Assembly (NCBI RefSeq): GCF_037176765.1
Contig: NC_090025.1
Span: 167,264,822 to 167,328,821 of the forward strand
Direction of reading: 5' to 3'
Length of the DNA stretch: 64,000 nt
DNA from: Anolis sagrei
Lineage: Eukaryota > Chordata > Lepidosauria > Squamata > Anolidae
Shown: positions 33,454 to 62,789 of the stretch, in pieces
Layout: every line of letters begins with the position of its first letter
Position numbering within the stretch: position 1 is the stretch's first letter
Program-made: the position numbers and the translations under genes
Notes under the pieces: generated by a model
Told to the model about the DNA's origin: nothing
Database searches by the model: none
What the model saw: the letters and a program-made list of their open reading frames with translations, nothing else

Positions 33454-33708
33454 TTGCTAGTAAGCAGGAGACCGTACTGTGTTGGATGGACAACCTGACT
33501 GTACATAATAAATCAATTAATTATATGCCTAAGGAAAATGATAAGACGGAGCACCCAACCCCCCCCCCCCCCCAATTGTTTGCAATTATGGACTATTAAA
33601 CAGCTTTCTAAGCCTCTTTTTAAAAAAGAAATGTTAACACAAAGCTTTTGTTTTTAAATTGCTAGCATCTTTTTCCTATAGGCTTATTAGGTCAGCAGAG
33701 GTGCAACT

Positions 33709-34035
33709 TGTTGGAATTCAACCCGTCTGCAGCCCTAGCTGAGGAACAGTTAAGTTAGCTGTAGAATAGACGGAGGGGATCCCTTCCCCTTGACTCCTGA
33801 ATGTGTTGGAATTTGTCTATTTGTTCTCATTCTCTCTCTCTTTTCCCATCCTGATTGGTGAAGTACAATAGCATGCCTTTATTTAGGATGTCTACTTTTT
33901 CATCTTTGCATTCTGACCACTCTCTACTCTCTGTGTTTGAAGAGATGTAGTGTTTGGAAGTTTTTCCTCTTGTTTTGGAATTTAGAAGTTATGGAGTTAG
34001 AGAAGCTTAGACCCAATTCTTTTATATAAAGAAAT

Positions 34036-34085
<50 letters not shown>

Positions 34086-34244
34086 CTTTTTAAAGATTGA
34101 ACTCTGCATCTTTGCCTGCTAAGCTCAAAATTCTTTTGCAGCCACACAACACTTCATCTTTCCGCTTGCTGTGAGCTGACTGCTCAGTTAAGTATCCTGT
34201 TTATATTTTGGATGCTCTGCAACTTTTGGGAGAATTTCCTAACA
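33709..34244. mobile_element. Fossil solo LTR
   Basis: A 536-bp segment begins TGTTGGAATT and ends TTTCCTAACA, giving TG...CA ends with short inverted termini. It is flanked by a perfect 5-bp duplication CAACT (33704-33708, 34245-34249). No internal retroviral sequence adjoins it, so it is a solo LTR. The family (ERV or Gypsy-like) cannot be told from this sequence. An expanded (TA)n run lies inside. The intact duplication suggests moderate age. Confidence 0.65.
34042..34083. repeat. (TA)n microsatellite
   Basis: About 21 uninterrupted TA units inside the solo LTR. Confidence 0.95.
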
Positions 34245-34249
34245 CAACT

Positions 34250-36560
34250 ATCTCTTAAATCAAATAAATATCACACAACCACAGTTAGCAAAGGCTTCAT
34301 GGCTCATCTCCAGGCAACTACATCAGGCCCTTAATTCAGTCTTGGCTGAATTAAAATTGCCAAAGCAATTCCATTCCATAGAACTTTGAACAAAATACCC
34401 ATGAATAATTTATTCAGTTACCCTCAGCACAGATGTGCCTTCCACACTTATGTTTGGAATTATCTGTTTATGGGGCAACAAAACAGCTCTCCTTCACTTG
34501 TATCATAATCAACAGTTTTTAGGTTAAAGGAGGAAGCCACAATTTGGCTGCAGTGGGGAGGACTGCTGCATTTCATATTTGGAGAGCTATATCCAAAAAT
34601 GTTTAAGTCACCCCTGCTTAAGTCAACTGGCCTAATGGTAGGGTCAGCTCCGAGTCTCACCCATCATGTCATCTGATATAATTAAGAAGGGACAATGCCC
34701 ACCGTATCTTCAAATAAATCTGTCGTATGACTCCACGTGACAAGGATTGGAGTTAATTTTTTTGCAAATGCTCATGTAAAGCTCAGCCGGTGTCTTTCTA
34801 GATGGGCAGGGCAGATGCCGGAGGCTAATAGCACGTTCTCATTCCAAGCTGGTTCATCTTTTCTATTTTGGTAAAAGAACAACATCTCAACATGGCATTG
34901 CATTCACTTGTGGTGTTCGGTTTCTTCATTCCCAAATTGCCAGCTCCCTCTACTGGTTATAGTGCAGATACTGTATAAAAATTAGTAATACTTTGTGGCA
35001 TTCATAGATGGAACATTTTCTTAATTTTCTACTGGGTGAGGCTACTTTACAGGTGAGAGGAAAGATTCAGAAAAAACGTATTTGCGATATAGGCACATCC
35101 TTTCCAAGAAGATGAATACAGAACAAAGAAAATTGAGAGATTGGCTCCAAATTTTCAAATAGAACTCTTAACATCCTTAGGAAAGCAAGTCCCTTTTGTC
35201 ACTGGTGTTGAATAACTACAAAGGGAGGCACACATAAAACTGGCTGCTCAAATGAAAGACACCTGAAGATTTAGATCCATCTACCTATTTGTTACTTACA
35301 GGCCTGGGACATAGTCTCAAAAGATTGAATCATGTGGCCCTTTAATGCTGTTGGACTGCAAATCATATCCCTCTTCCCCATTAACAGTGTTGACTAGACC
35401 TGCTGGATCTTGCAAACCAGGATCTGGAGATCTGCATGTTCTCCAACCTGATTTAGACCAGTGGTTTGGACAGCAATTCCCATAATCCCTTATCATCTGA
35501 GCTTTCCAGGGCTGATGGGAGCTGTACTATAGCAACCGACAATGGTTCTGTTTCCCATTGCTTAGTCTTAGGTAAGGATGTAAATAACCAAACCTGACCT
35601 TTATTTGATACACAAAACACATTTTACCAGAGCCATGTGCTTTCATGTTAGTTAGTTCACATTTGCAGTGGTGAGGCAGTTATTCCTGTAGAATTCACTA
35701 TATAGCTCAGTGGGAGAATATTTAAACTGTGCCAGCTATTCATACTATACTGATCTGATTGATTGCTTCCTGGGATTTAATGCTGGCGGGCTTTAACTTG
35801 CTGCAATTTTAGATCCAACATCATTAAATGTTACCTTCTTATAGTTCTTACTACTATCCATAGGGTTTTTAATGGGTTATACATCGTTATTCATGTGCTT
35901 TGTGGGAAAAATCAGCATAATTCCCTTTTCCCTAAGAAAGAGTTCTAATGTTTCATTTTAAAGGGAGCATCATAAGCAGATCTTGAAGTTCCTGAAAAAT
36001 GAAACATACTTCCATGTTCATTTGTCGACTACTTTCATTCAAGAAAAGCATGGTGATTGAAGTCATTATGTTACTTGTGCCATGACAATAATTAGATATG
36101 TAAAAGCATTTCGTTAAAACGTAAAGGGTTCTCTACCAGCCAGCCCCCAAACTCTAGTACATTTGCTTTCCTGCCTCTAGCACTAGATGACACACACAAA
36201 TTAGCTCCAAAACCACTGGCTAATTACTTATTGATGTATTGCTGCTGTGTACAAGAGTCAAGTTGCTAAATGTGCCTTGCAACTTGCATCTCACAAGGGA
36301 GAGAGATTCGTTTCATAAAATGCCTTGTGCTTGGACCACTACCAACATCTTCGATGCCGGCCACTTAAGATCACAACAAAATGGAGTACAGCTAGCTACT
36401 CAATTAAGTGTCCAAAGACCATGACCAGAATGAAACAAATTGAAGATTACGTCTACACATGAGACCCTCTTCCATCCTTTGCCCCCAAGTCTTCAAACAG
36501 AACCATCCATTTACCCGTAACAAAATTACATAACTTAGTTAAGTTTTAATGCAGTTAAAA
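34250..36560. other. Intergenic downstream of MCM5
   Basis: Mostly unique-looking DNA. A possible decayed hAT MITE half lies at about 35458-35548. No exon recognised. Confidence 0.4.
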
Positions 36561-36679
36561 AGCTTTTAATATTCTAGAAAAAGATCAAGGTGACATTTTA
36601 ATGGAGAAGCTGGAACAAATGACAACAAAATCTATTCTTATCTAAGATCTGTGTTAAGCACTATGCCAGGAAAAACTCC

Positions 36680-36685
36680 TTTAAT
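36680..36685 (-). terminator. Candidate MCM5 poly(A) signal
   Basis: ATTAAA on the minus strand about 155 nt after the stop. A second ATTAAA lies near 36567-36572. Neither can be confirmed without transcript data. Confidence 0.35.
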
Positions 36686-36840
36686 TCAGGATGTAAGTGT
36701 CCAACATTCTTCACCCTCTGTTTGCTATAGAAATTATGCATGGCAAAGGAGGCAAGCAACCCCAGAGAATTCCTGGAACTTCAGTGCCAATGGCAGGAAG
36801 AACCAATCTTCTTTCAGTTCACAGGAAAAAGATGGGCCTG

Positions 36841-55460
<18,620 letters not shown>

Positions 55461-55550
55461 GGCGTCTCACTCTGCAGGGAAAAACAGAGATAAAGAAAGG
55501 ATCTGAAAGGATGCAGAAATATATATAACCATCATCCAGGACAAAGGACC

Positions 55551-55720
55551 TCATCACAATGAATATGCTTTACATCCGGTTTCTGCCTCCTGCAGAATTC
55601 TGGGGCTTGTAGTTTAAGTGAGGCTGTTAAAGGCTCCTCCCTAAACTACAAAGCCCATAATTATGAAGGAGGCAGAAACTGGATTTAAAGTGGATTCATT
55701 CTCTAGTGTGATGAAGTAGA
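55551..55720. mobile_element. Palindromic MITE
   Basis: 'ccggtttctgcctcctgcag' and inverse 'gaaggaggcagaaactgg', with outer inverted ends TCATCACA and TGTGATGA. About 170 bp, in MCM5 intron 1. Confidence 0.6.
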
Positions 55721-55974
55721 AAGTCTAAATGTTTAAAGTGCATCTCAACATGTAGAAAGCTAGTGCTATGCAAACTCTGCATAAATCAATTTTCTCTTCT
55801 TTTACTTAGGATGTCCTTTCCCCTTCCCTCCAGTTAAATGAAGGCTTGTTTTTCTTAAAGTGCATCTACACTGCAGAATTAATGCAGTTTGACACTACTT
55901 TAACTGCCATCGTTCAGTACTTTGGAATCTTGGGAGCTGTAGTTTTATTAGGTCTCTAGCCTTCTCTTCCAAAG

Positions 55975-56575
55975 AGTACATGCTCTGTTTACATCCCGTA
56001 TAGATTACTGCAACACACTCTATGTGGTGTTGCCTTTGAAGAGTGTTTGGAAGCTTCAACTGGTCTAGCGAGCAGCAGCCAGGTTGCTCACTCGAGCGGC
56101 ACTCAGGGAGCACACAACCCCATGTTGTGTCACCTTCACTGGCTCCCAGTTTGCTACCGAGCACAATTCAAAGTGCTGGCTTTGGCCTATAAAGTCCTAA
56201 ACAGTTCTGGCCCAAGCTACCTGTCAGAACATATCATTTCCTACAAACCAGGGCGGGGTACAAGTATGGCAAATCTATAGAAATAAAAATGTAATGTTCG
56301 TTTGTGGGATTAACATAACTCAAAAACCACTGGGCGAATTGACACCAAATTTGGACACAACACACCTTTCAGGCCAACGAGTGACCATCACTCATAAAAA
56401 CACTAAAAAATACAGCAGAAGAGACTTCAAAAGCCAAAACAAATAAAAATGCATTACTATGCACGCAAAAACCAAATACATACACATATATGCACACACA
56501 AAACACATATACACAGACTGGGCCACAGCAACGCGTGGCAGGGGACAGCTAGTAAATAAATAAAAGAAATAAATA
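55975..56575 (+). mobile_element. L2 LINE 3' end holding a Helitron
   Basis: Sense L2 with 'catcccgtatagattactgc', SGTQGAHNPMLCHLHWLPVC and KVLALAYKVLNSSGPSYLSE. Its end, 'gggcggggtacaagtatggc' then (TAAA)n, is interrupted exactly in the AAA|TAAA run by the Helitron. Confidence 0.75.
56274..56552 (+). mobile_element. Non-autonomous Helitron
   Basis: It begins TCTATAGAAATAAAAATG after an A and ends with a GCCAC...GTGGC hairpin and CAGCTAG before a T. That is the A|T insertion and TC...CTAG ends that define Helitrons. 279 bp, with no coding capacity. The larger copy at 57.9-59.5 kb shares both ends. Confidence 0.8.
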
Positions 56576-56671
56576 CTAAACTACAACTCCCAGAATGACA
56601 TAACATTGAGCCATGGCAATTAAAAGTGATGTCAAACTACATTATTCTACTGCCGATGGATCCCAGGACAG

Positions 56672-56802
56672 TGTTTCCCAGACTGGATTTCCTGATGTTT
56701 TGGACTTCATCTCCCATAAATCCTGTCTTTGTCTAAGCTGTTTGGGAATTATAGGAGTTTAAAGTCCAAAACTGGTGGCGCACCAAAGTTTGGTAAACAC
56801 TG
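56672..56802. mobile_element. Old hAT-type MITE
   Basis: Left CAGTGTTTCCCAGACTGG, right 'aaagtttggtaaacactg'. Interior halves are inverted and worn. Confidence 0.5.
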
Positions 56803-57039
56803 GATGAGGGGAAATATCCTCAAGGCTGGAAACTCAGCTCAAGAAGCCATCTTTAGCCCGGCTCTATAGCACTTCAGTAATTAGTTAGGTTAGATAATTA
56901 GAAACTTCATTAGGAAGTGAATAGTTGTCAAAAACTAGTTACAAAGACAAGGAAAAAGGACTATTCCTCGTCTAACTCCCAGCAAAGACTAGTTACTGCA
57001 CCAACCTTTTCCTTTTCCTTTGGAATTTCTATTTTCCAC

Positions 57040-57420
57040 TTAAGCAGACCTTTCTTCAGTGCCGAGCAAAAAAGGAGAAGGCGGAGAGAGATTTTCGCGG
57101 GAAAACACTTCGCCCCGCCTTCTGACGGTCGCACGCCGACTGCTCCCATTGGTTACAAAGAATTCAGCCATGCGCGATTGGCTTTGCTAAAATTTGCCGA
57201 ACCCCGCCCTTTCTGTGCTTGGATTTCCATATTTTCAATCCGATTGGAGGAGGCAGAAAGAAGAGCCCGCCCTTGCTTCGCCTGACTTTTCCTGGAACTT
57301 TATTTTAGCGCCAGAAAGCCTCTCGCACAGAACTTAAGAAGAGGCTTAAGATGGAGGCTGTAGGCGGAAGTGGGAGGAGCTAAAGGCATGTTCAGCTGTA
57401 TCTTCTTATTGGCAATGGGA
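57040..57420 (-). promoter_or_regulatory. MCM5: MCM5 promoter with E2F site and CCAAT boxes
   Basis: TTTTCGCGGGAAAA at 57092-57105 is a near-palindromic E2F consensus. Going upstream on the minus strand are CCAAT boxes (ATTGG on the plus strand) at 57148-57152, 57177-57181, 57243-57247 and 57408-57412; the first two are 29 bp apart. The region is richer in CG than its surroundings. It lies about 1.6 kb upstream of the start codon and would serve a non-coding first exon around 57.0-57.1 kb, whose donor I could not fix. E2F and NF-Y control of MCM genes is established; its use here is inferred from the motifs. Confidence 0.8.
57092..57105. promoter_or_regulatory. E2F binding site
   Basis: TTTTCGCGGGAAAA contains both GCGGGAAA and TTTCGCGG. 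It is placed downstream of the CCAAT boxes relative to minus-strand transcription, as in other S-phase promoters. Confidence 0.8.
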
Positions 57421-57572
57421 AGTTAGCTGTCAGACACACAGCCAATGTTAAAAATATCATAAAATACTCAAAATAGTTTTGTGCATGAAGCAAGTTTGTG
57501 TCCACTGAAGTAAAGGTGTTGTTTCTAATATGAGCCAAGAAGGCCATAGGAAAGTCATTGTTTCATCATATT

Positions 57573-57903
57573 AAGGTAAAGGTAAAGGTAGTCCCCTGAC
57601 ATTAAGTCCAGTCATGTCTGACTCTGGGGTGTGGTGCTCATCTCCATTTCTAAGACGAAGAGCCAGCGTTGTCCGTAGACACCTCCAAGGTCATGTGGCC
57701 GGCATGACTGCATGGAGCACCGTTACCTTCCCGCCAGAGCAGTACCTATTGATCTACTCACATTTGCATGTTTTTGAACTGCTAGGTTGGCAGAAGCTAG
57801 GGCTGACAGCGGAAGCTCACGCCGCTCCCCGGAATCGAACCTGCAACCTTTTGATCAACAAGCTCAGCAGCTCAGCGCTTTAACCCACTGGGCCACCCGG
57901 GTT
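57573..57903 (-). mobile_element. Sauria-type SINE
   Basis: Reversed end 'aggtaaaggtaaaggtagtc', body with 'ctactcacatttgcatgttt', B-box GGAATCGAACC and the head end 'cactgggccacccgggtt'. Full length, just upstream of the MCM5 promoter. Confidence 0.88.
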
Positions 57904-57942
57904 ATCCATCATATTATCGACTATGAAAGGTTATATCAGGTC

Positions 57943-59505
57943 CTAGCTGTCCCCTGCCACGTGTTGCTGTGGCCCAGTCTGGTAATCTGGAAAATAAAGA
58001 AATGAGAAAGTCTTGGTTTCTAATATATGTAATTTCTTGATGCTTGTGAGTAAACAGTATTTCTTGTTGTTTCTTTGTCAGTGTTGATGTAAAGATTGTC
58101 TGGTTTGCCTACCCTGAAACATGCAGCATGCTCTTTAGGGGTTCCTTTCAAATCTATGATACTATATCTTTCTGTGCATGAATCATATATATCTATCGTA
58201 GTGTCTAGATCTAGGGAAGTAATGCTACCCCTCTATTCCGCTTTGGTTAGACCACACCTGGAATATTGTGTCCAATTCTGGGCACCACAATTGAAGAGAG
58301 ACAAGCTGGAATGTGTCCAGAGGAGGGCGACTAAAATGATCAAGGGTCTGGAGAACAAGCCCTATGAGGAGCGGCTTAAGGAGCTGGGCATGTTTAGCCT
58401 GAAGAAGAGAAGGCTGAGAGGAGATATGATAGCCATGTACAAATATGTGAGAGGAAGCCACAGGGAGGAGGGAGCAAGCTTGTTTTCTGCTTCCTTGGAG
58501 ACTAGGACGCAGAACAATGGCTTCAAACTACAAGAGAGGAGATTCCATCTGAACACGAGGAAGAACTTCCTGACTGTGAGAGCCGTTCAGCAGTGGAACT
58601 CACTGCCCCGGAGTGTGGTGGAGGCTCCTGCTTTAGAAGCTTTTAAACAGGCTGGATGGCCATCTGTCAGGGGTGATTTGAATGCAATATTCCTGCTTCT
58701 TGGCAGCGGGGTGGACTGGATGGCCCATGAGGTCTTTTCCAACTCTTTGATTCTATGATTCTATGATTCTATCTATATCCATGGCTGGAAGGCTCTTTGT
58801 CAGGAGGGCTTTGATTACATTTTCTTGTCCTGGTGAAGGGAGTTGGACTGGATGGCCTTAAGTATTTTCTGTGGTCATGGGGGTTCTGTGTGGGAAGTTT
58901 GCCCCAATTCTGTCGTTGGTGGGGCTCAGAATGCTCTGATTGTAGATGAATTGAAAATCCCAGTAACTACCAATCCCAAATGTCAAGGTCTATTTCCTCC
59001 AAACTTCATCTGTGTTCATATTTGGGCATATGGAATATTTGTGCCAAGTTTGGTCCAGATCCATCATTGTTTGAATCCACAGAGCTCTCTGGATGTAGGT
59101 GAACTACAACTCCCAAACTCACAAATTTTGCATTTTGTCTGTTTGTTTGCTTTGTTCTGTTAGAAATGTAATATAATTTGACTGGTTGTCCTGACACGAC
59201 AAATAACTCCCAAACTCAAGGTCAACACCCACCAAACCCTTCTAGTGTTTTCTGTTGGTCATGGGAGTCCTGTATGCCATGTTTGGTTCAATTCCATAAT
59301 TGGCGGAGTTCAGAATGCTCTTTGATTGTAGGTGTACTATAAATCCCAGCAACTACAACTCCCAAATGACAACATCAATTTCTTTGAGTGAAGAACATAC
59401 ATTGGGATGTTAGGTGTATGCTGTCCAAATTTGGTGTCAATTGGCCCACTGGTTTTCGAGTTCTGTTAATCCCACGAACTAACATTACATTTTTATTTAT
59501 ATAGA
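57943..59505 (-). mobile_element. Helitron split by a CR1
   Basis: On the minus strand it begins TCTATATAAATAAAAATG at 59505 and ends with the GCCAC/GTGGC-type hairpin and CAGCTAG at 57943, the same ends as at 56.3 kb. The interior has two related modules ('tctgtggtcatgggggttct' and 'tctgttggtcatgggagtcc', about 370 bp apart). No Rep/helicase gene is present. A sense CR1 interrupts it at about 58199-58772. Confidence 0.75.
58199..58772 (+). mobile_element. CR1 LINE 3' end with open reverse-transcriptase frame
   Basis: Sense CR1. An open frame of about 220 residues runs through [60 protein letters not shown] and [20 protein letters not shown], ending in 'gattctatgattctatgatt'. The unbroken frame marks it as one of the youngest CR1 copies here, but it is 5'-truncated and inactive. 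Confidence 0.88.
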
Positions 59506-59549
59506 TGGGCAAACCCAGGGCCCTTGGGCTGTTCTCAGCCCCTCCTCTC

Positions 59550-60025
59550 TCTCACCATCCTATCCTTCCTTCTCTCCTTCCTTCCTTCCCTTCTTTATTT
59601 TATTTTGCTGAAAATTAAATTTTATTTTTAACAACCATTCAAGCAAGCAATAAATTAAGAGTCACACCAAATTGCTAATTTTCCAATATATATCATTTGG
59701 CATTGCTGAAATTAAAATACTGAATAAATACAGGAATTAATATAAAATATTGCATAAATAACATGAAATAATATTCACTTTATAAGGTCACAATTGGACC
59801 GTACGACACTAGTTCGTATGTCTAGCGAAGTGCTTTCCAGTTTCAAAAGTAGAACTTCTGAATATTATATCAATAGTAGTCAATTGAATTTAAGTTCATT
59901 TGTAAGACTTCCCTTCTTTATTTACCCCCTCTTTCCCCCTCCCATAAGGATGGGAAAAAGTGCATCATGAGGATGAATCTGTAATTGGGACAGAAATGGG
60001 GGGTTTGTGTTCATTCGTCAAAGGC
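59550..60025. other. Intergenic with CCTT-rich stretch
   Basis: (CTTC)n-like DNA at about 59565-59600, then AT-rich sequence without recognised features. Confidence 0.45.
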
Positions 60026-60029
60026 ACAT

Positions 60030-60118
60030 CAGAAGAGCTGCTTGCATAGGGGCTTGCCTAATCTCACTAGGTAGCAAGTTCCAAAGCCAGGGGGCCACAA
60101 TGGAGAAAGCTCTTTCTG
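60030..60118 (-). mobile_element. L2 LINE fragment
   Basis: 'ctaggtagcaagttccaaag' and 'gggccacaatggagaaagct' match antisense L2. Abuts the CR1 that follows. Confidence 0.5.
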
Positions 60119-60378
60119 TGGCTCTAGAGACCAGGGCACAAGGGAGCAATGGTTTCAAATGGTAGGGAAAGAGATTCGACTGAAAAGTTTAGAAAGAACT
60201 TCCTGAGAGTAAAAACTGTTGGAGTGTGGCATAGGCGTCCTTGAAGTGTGGTGGAGTCTCCTTCTCTGGAGGCTTTTCCACAGAGGCTGTCTATCAGGAG
60301 TGCTTTGAGTGTGCCTTCCTCCATAGCAGAGGGTTGGACACGCTGGCCCTTGGGGGTCTCTTCCAGCTCTAGGATTAC
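60119..60378 (+). mobile_element. Old CR1 LINE 3' end
   Basis: 'gaaagaacttcctgagagta', 'gtggtggagtctccttctct', 'ggttggacacgctggccctt', ending 'cttccagctctaggattac'. It is more diverged than the copies at 58.2 and 61.8 kb. Confidence 0.65.
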
Positions 60379-60400
60379 ATATCAAGAGAAAGCAATACAG

Positions 60401-60535
60401 CAGTGGTTCTCAACCTGGGGTCCCCAGATGTTTGTGGCCTTCAACTCCCAGAAATCCTAACAGCTGGTAAACTGGTTGGAATTTCTGGGAGGTGTAGGCC
60501 AAAAACATCTGGGGACCCCAGGTTGAGAACCACTG
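60401..60535. mobile_element. hAT-type MITE with perfect 8-bp duplication
   Basis: CAGTGGTTCTCAACC ends. CAATACAG is duplicated exactly at 60393-60400 and 60536-60543. Near twin of the copy at 28519-28653. Confidence 0.9.
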
Positions 60536-60552
60536 CAATACAGGGTCTAATG

Positions 60553-60681
60553 CAGTGGTTCTCAATCTGTGGGTCCCCAGGTGTTTGGGACTTCAACTCC
60601 CAGAAATCCTAGCTAATTTATCAGCTGTTTCTGGGAGTTGAAGGCCAAAACATCTGGGGACCTACAGATTGAGAACCATTT
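60553..60681. mobile_element. hAT-type MITE, adjacent copy
   Basis: CAGTGGTTCTCAATC ends. Flanks gtctaatg and atctaatg agree at 7 of 8. It starts only 17 bp after the previous element. Confidence 0.85.
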
Positions 60682-61176
60682 ATCTAATGGATATACTTTT
60701 TCTCTCTCATCCACCATTTCCTCCTGGGATCCAAATGTTTCCTGTCTTTTCTCCACTTTCTGCTTCTGAAAGAGAAGAGGAAGGGGGGAAAGGGCAGGGA
60801 GGGGACTTGGGGAGAATCTCCTACCTCCCAGCCCACCCACTCCCCTCTGGCCTGCTACGTGGCCCCCAAGCTAGAAAGTTTGTCCATGCCTGGATTATAT
60901 GCATGAAACTCTTAGACCATTCAAAAGTGCCATGGAAATAAGAGGTAATTGTAATCTTGTGCAGTTCATGTAATGTTACCATTGTGCCCACAGGTGGAGC
61001 TATGTTCTCACTCTAAAGAAGGGCCTGGTTAACATAAGAGTTGACTCAAAGACATGTGGGAAGGAATTGCCAGGCTAGAATTGATATGAGACATAGAACC
61101 ACCTGCAATGTGTGTATGTTGGGGTTCACAGTAAATATTGAAGTTTGATAGCATCCAGGAGAAAGTGAAATTACTT

Positions 61177-61238
61177 TAGGGATTGTGGGAGTTGAAGACC
61201 AAAACACCCAGAGGGCCGAAGTTTGTCCATGCCAGGTT
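61177..61238. mobile_element. hAT-type MITE right half
   Basis: 'gattgtgggagttgaagacc', 'aaacacccagagggccg', 'gtttgtccatgccaggtt' correspond to the right half of the element at 43751-43884. Confidence 0.5.
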
Positions 61239-61513
61239 TAGATACACCCTAAGTTTTTCTCCAAGGCTATACAGTTACTTTATAATGATGCAAGAATTCA
61301 GTTGTGTGTTGCCTTGTTTGCGTCTCTCTTTAGGAAAAGTTACCATGAGTTGTCACTTTTTAACTTCAGCAACTACTTGAGTTTCAACATACATTTTTTA
61401 TAAAAAAAACTCAAAGATACTGTTTTGTTACTTTGTGGCAGCATATAATAGCCACCTTGTTGTTGCTGGTGCTGTTGAGAAATGTGTTTCTGCCAGTTCT
61501 TCCCTCTGAATGT

Positions 61514-61629
61514 AGCCTATAACACCAGGTATGCTTTGGGGCCTCCCACCCAAGTACTAACCAAGACTAGTCCTGCCCAGATTCTAAGCTCAGATGGCAT
61601 CTAATGCCTTTAGGATGTTTAGGCTTTTA
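61514..61629 (-). pseudogene. 5S rRNA-like sequence
   Basis: The plus strand reads like the reverse of 5S rRNA over about 115 nt: 'cctataacaccaggtatgct', 'gcctcccacccaagtactaa', 'ccaagactagtcctgcccag', 'ctcagatggcatctaatgcc'. Several changes from vertebrate 5S show it is not a working gene. It could be a 5S pseudogene or the head of a 5S-derived SINE. Confidence 0.65.
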
Positions 61630-61752
61630 TTTACCAAACCGATTTCTTTAAAGATCACAGGTGGTTTGTGAAGCAACCAACATGGCATCTTTTCCCTAGT
61701 ATACCTGTTCCATCCTAGCTTTCCAGGGATTTGTTTCCAACTGGAGTAGATA

Positions 61753-62560
61753 TAGAACCATAGAATTGGAAGAGACCTCATGGACCATCCAGTCCAGCCC
61801 TCTGCCAAGAAGCAGGAAAATCACATTCAAAGCACCCCCAACAGATGGCCATCCAGCCTCTGTTTGAAAGCCTCCAAAGAAGGAGCCCCTACCACACTCC
61901 AGGGCAGAGAGTTCCACTGCTGAACAGCTCTCAATGTCAGGAAGTTTTTCCTCATGTTCGGGGGAATCTCCTTTCCTGTAGTTTGAAGCCATTATTTTGC
62001 ATCCTAGTCTCCAGGGCAGCAGAAAACAAGTTTGCTCCCTCCTCCCTATGACTTCCCCTCACATGGCTATAATGTCTCCTTTCAGCCTTCTCTTCTGCAG
62101 GCTTAACATACCCCAGCTCTTTAAGCTGCTCCTCATAGGGCTCAATCATTTTAGTCGCCATTCTCTGGCCACATTCGCTACATCTCCCTTCAATTGTGGT
62201 GTCCAGAATTGGACACAGTGTGATTCCAGGTGTGGTCTGACCAAGGAAGAATAGAGGGGCAGCATGACTTCCCTGGATCTAGACACTATACTCCTATTTA
62301 TGTAGGCCAAAATGCCATTGGCTTTTTAAGCTGCCGCATGACATTGTTCGCTCATGTTTAACTTGTCCACAAGGACTCCAAGATCTTTTTTCACACATGC
62401 TGCTATTGAGACAGGCATCCTCCATTCTTTATCTTTGCATTTAATTTTTTCTGCCTAAGTGGAGTATCTTGCATTTGTCACTGTTGAGCTTCATATTGTT
62501 GGTTTTGGTCTATCTCTCTAATCTGTTAAGGTCAATTTGAATTCTCCTCCTGTCTTATAT
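61753..62560 (-). mobile_element. CR1 LINE 3' end (about 0.8 kb)
   Basis: Antisense CR1 from 'gaattggaagagacctcatg' through reverse-transcriptase sequence (minus frame [40 protein letters not shown]) to 'gcctaagtggagtatcttgc'. Frames are broken. It lies between HMOX1 and MCM5. Confidence 0.88.
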
Positions 62561-62789
62561 TAAAATGAACATGACTTGATAATACCAGTCAAAGTTGCAT
62601 TGATTTCAGTGGGTCTACTCTAGCTAGGATTGACATTGAATTTATCTGATTGCATGTACCTACCGAATATAGAAACAGAGGCAACAAACAATGAAATAGG
62701 CTTCCACATGGTGGAAAATTAGTTTTTGGGGCTGAGCTACCAACTGGAATAAGTTCATACAGTGAACAATAAAGAAAAAAATCACTTCA

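Larger units (their letters stand above)
55858..56650. mobile_element. MITE split by an L2 that holds a Helitron
   Basis: The left half (gtgcatctacactgcagaat, gggagctgtagttttatta) ends near 55968. The right half (aaactacaactcccagaatg, cattgagccatggcaatt, gtcaaactacattattctac) begins near 56577. The L2 and the Helitron lie between. Confidence 0.6.

Noticed and set aside
57061-57300. Divergent gene starting at the MCM5 promoter
   Set aside because: An open plus-strand frame covers part of it, but it has no family resemblance and no plus-strand exon was found downstream before the SINE and Helitron.
58096-58758. 220-residue open frame as a host gene
   Set aside because: It is the C-terminal reverse-transcriptase region of a 5'-truncated CR1, followed by the CR1 terminal repeat.
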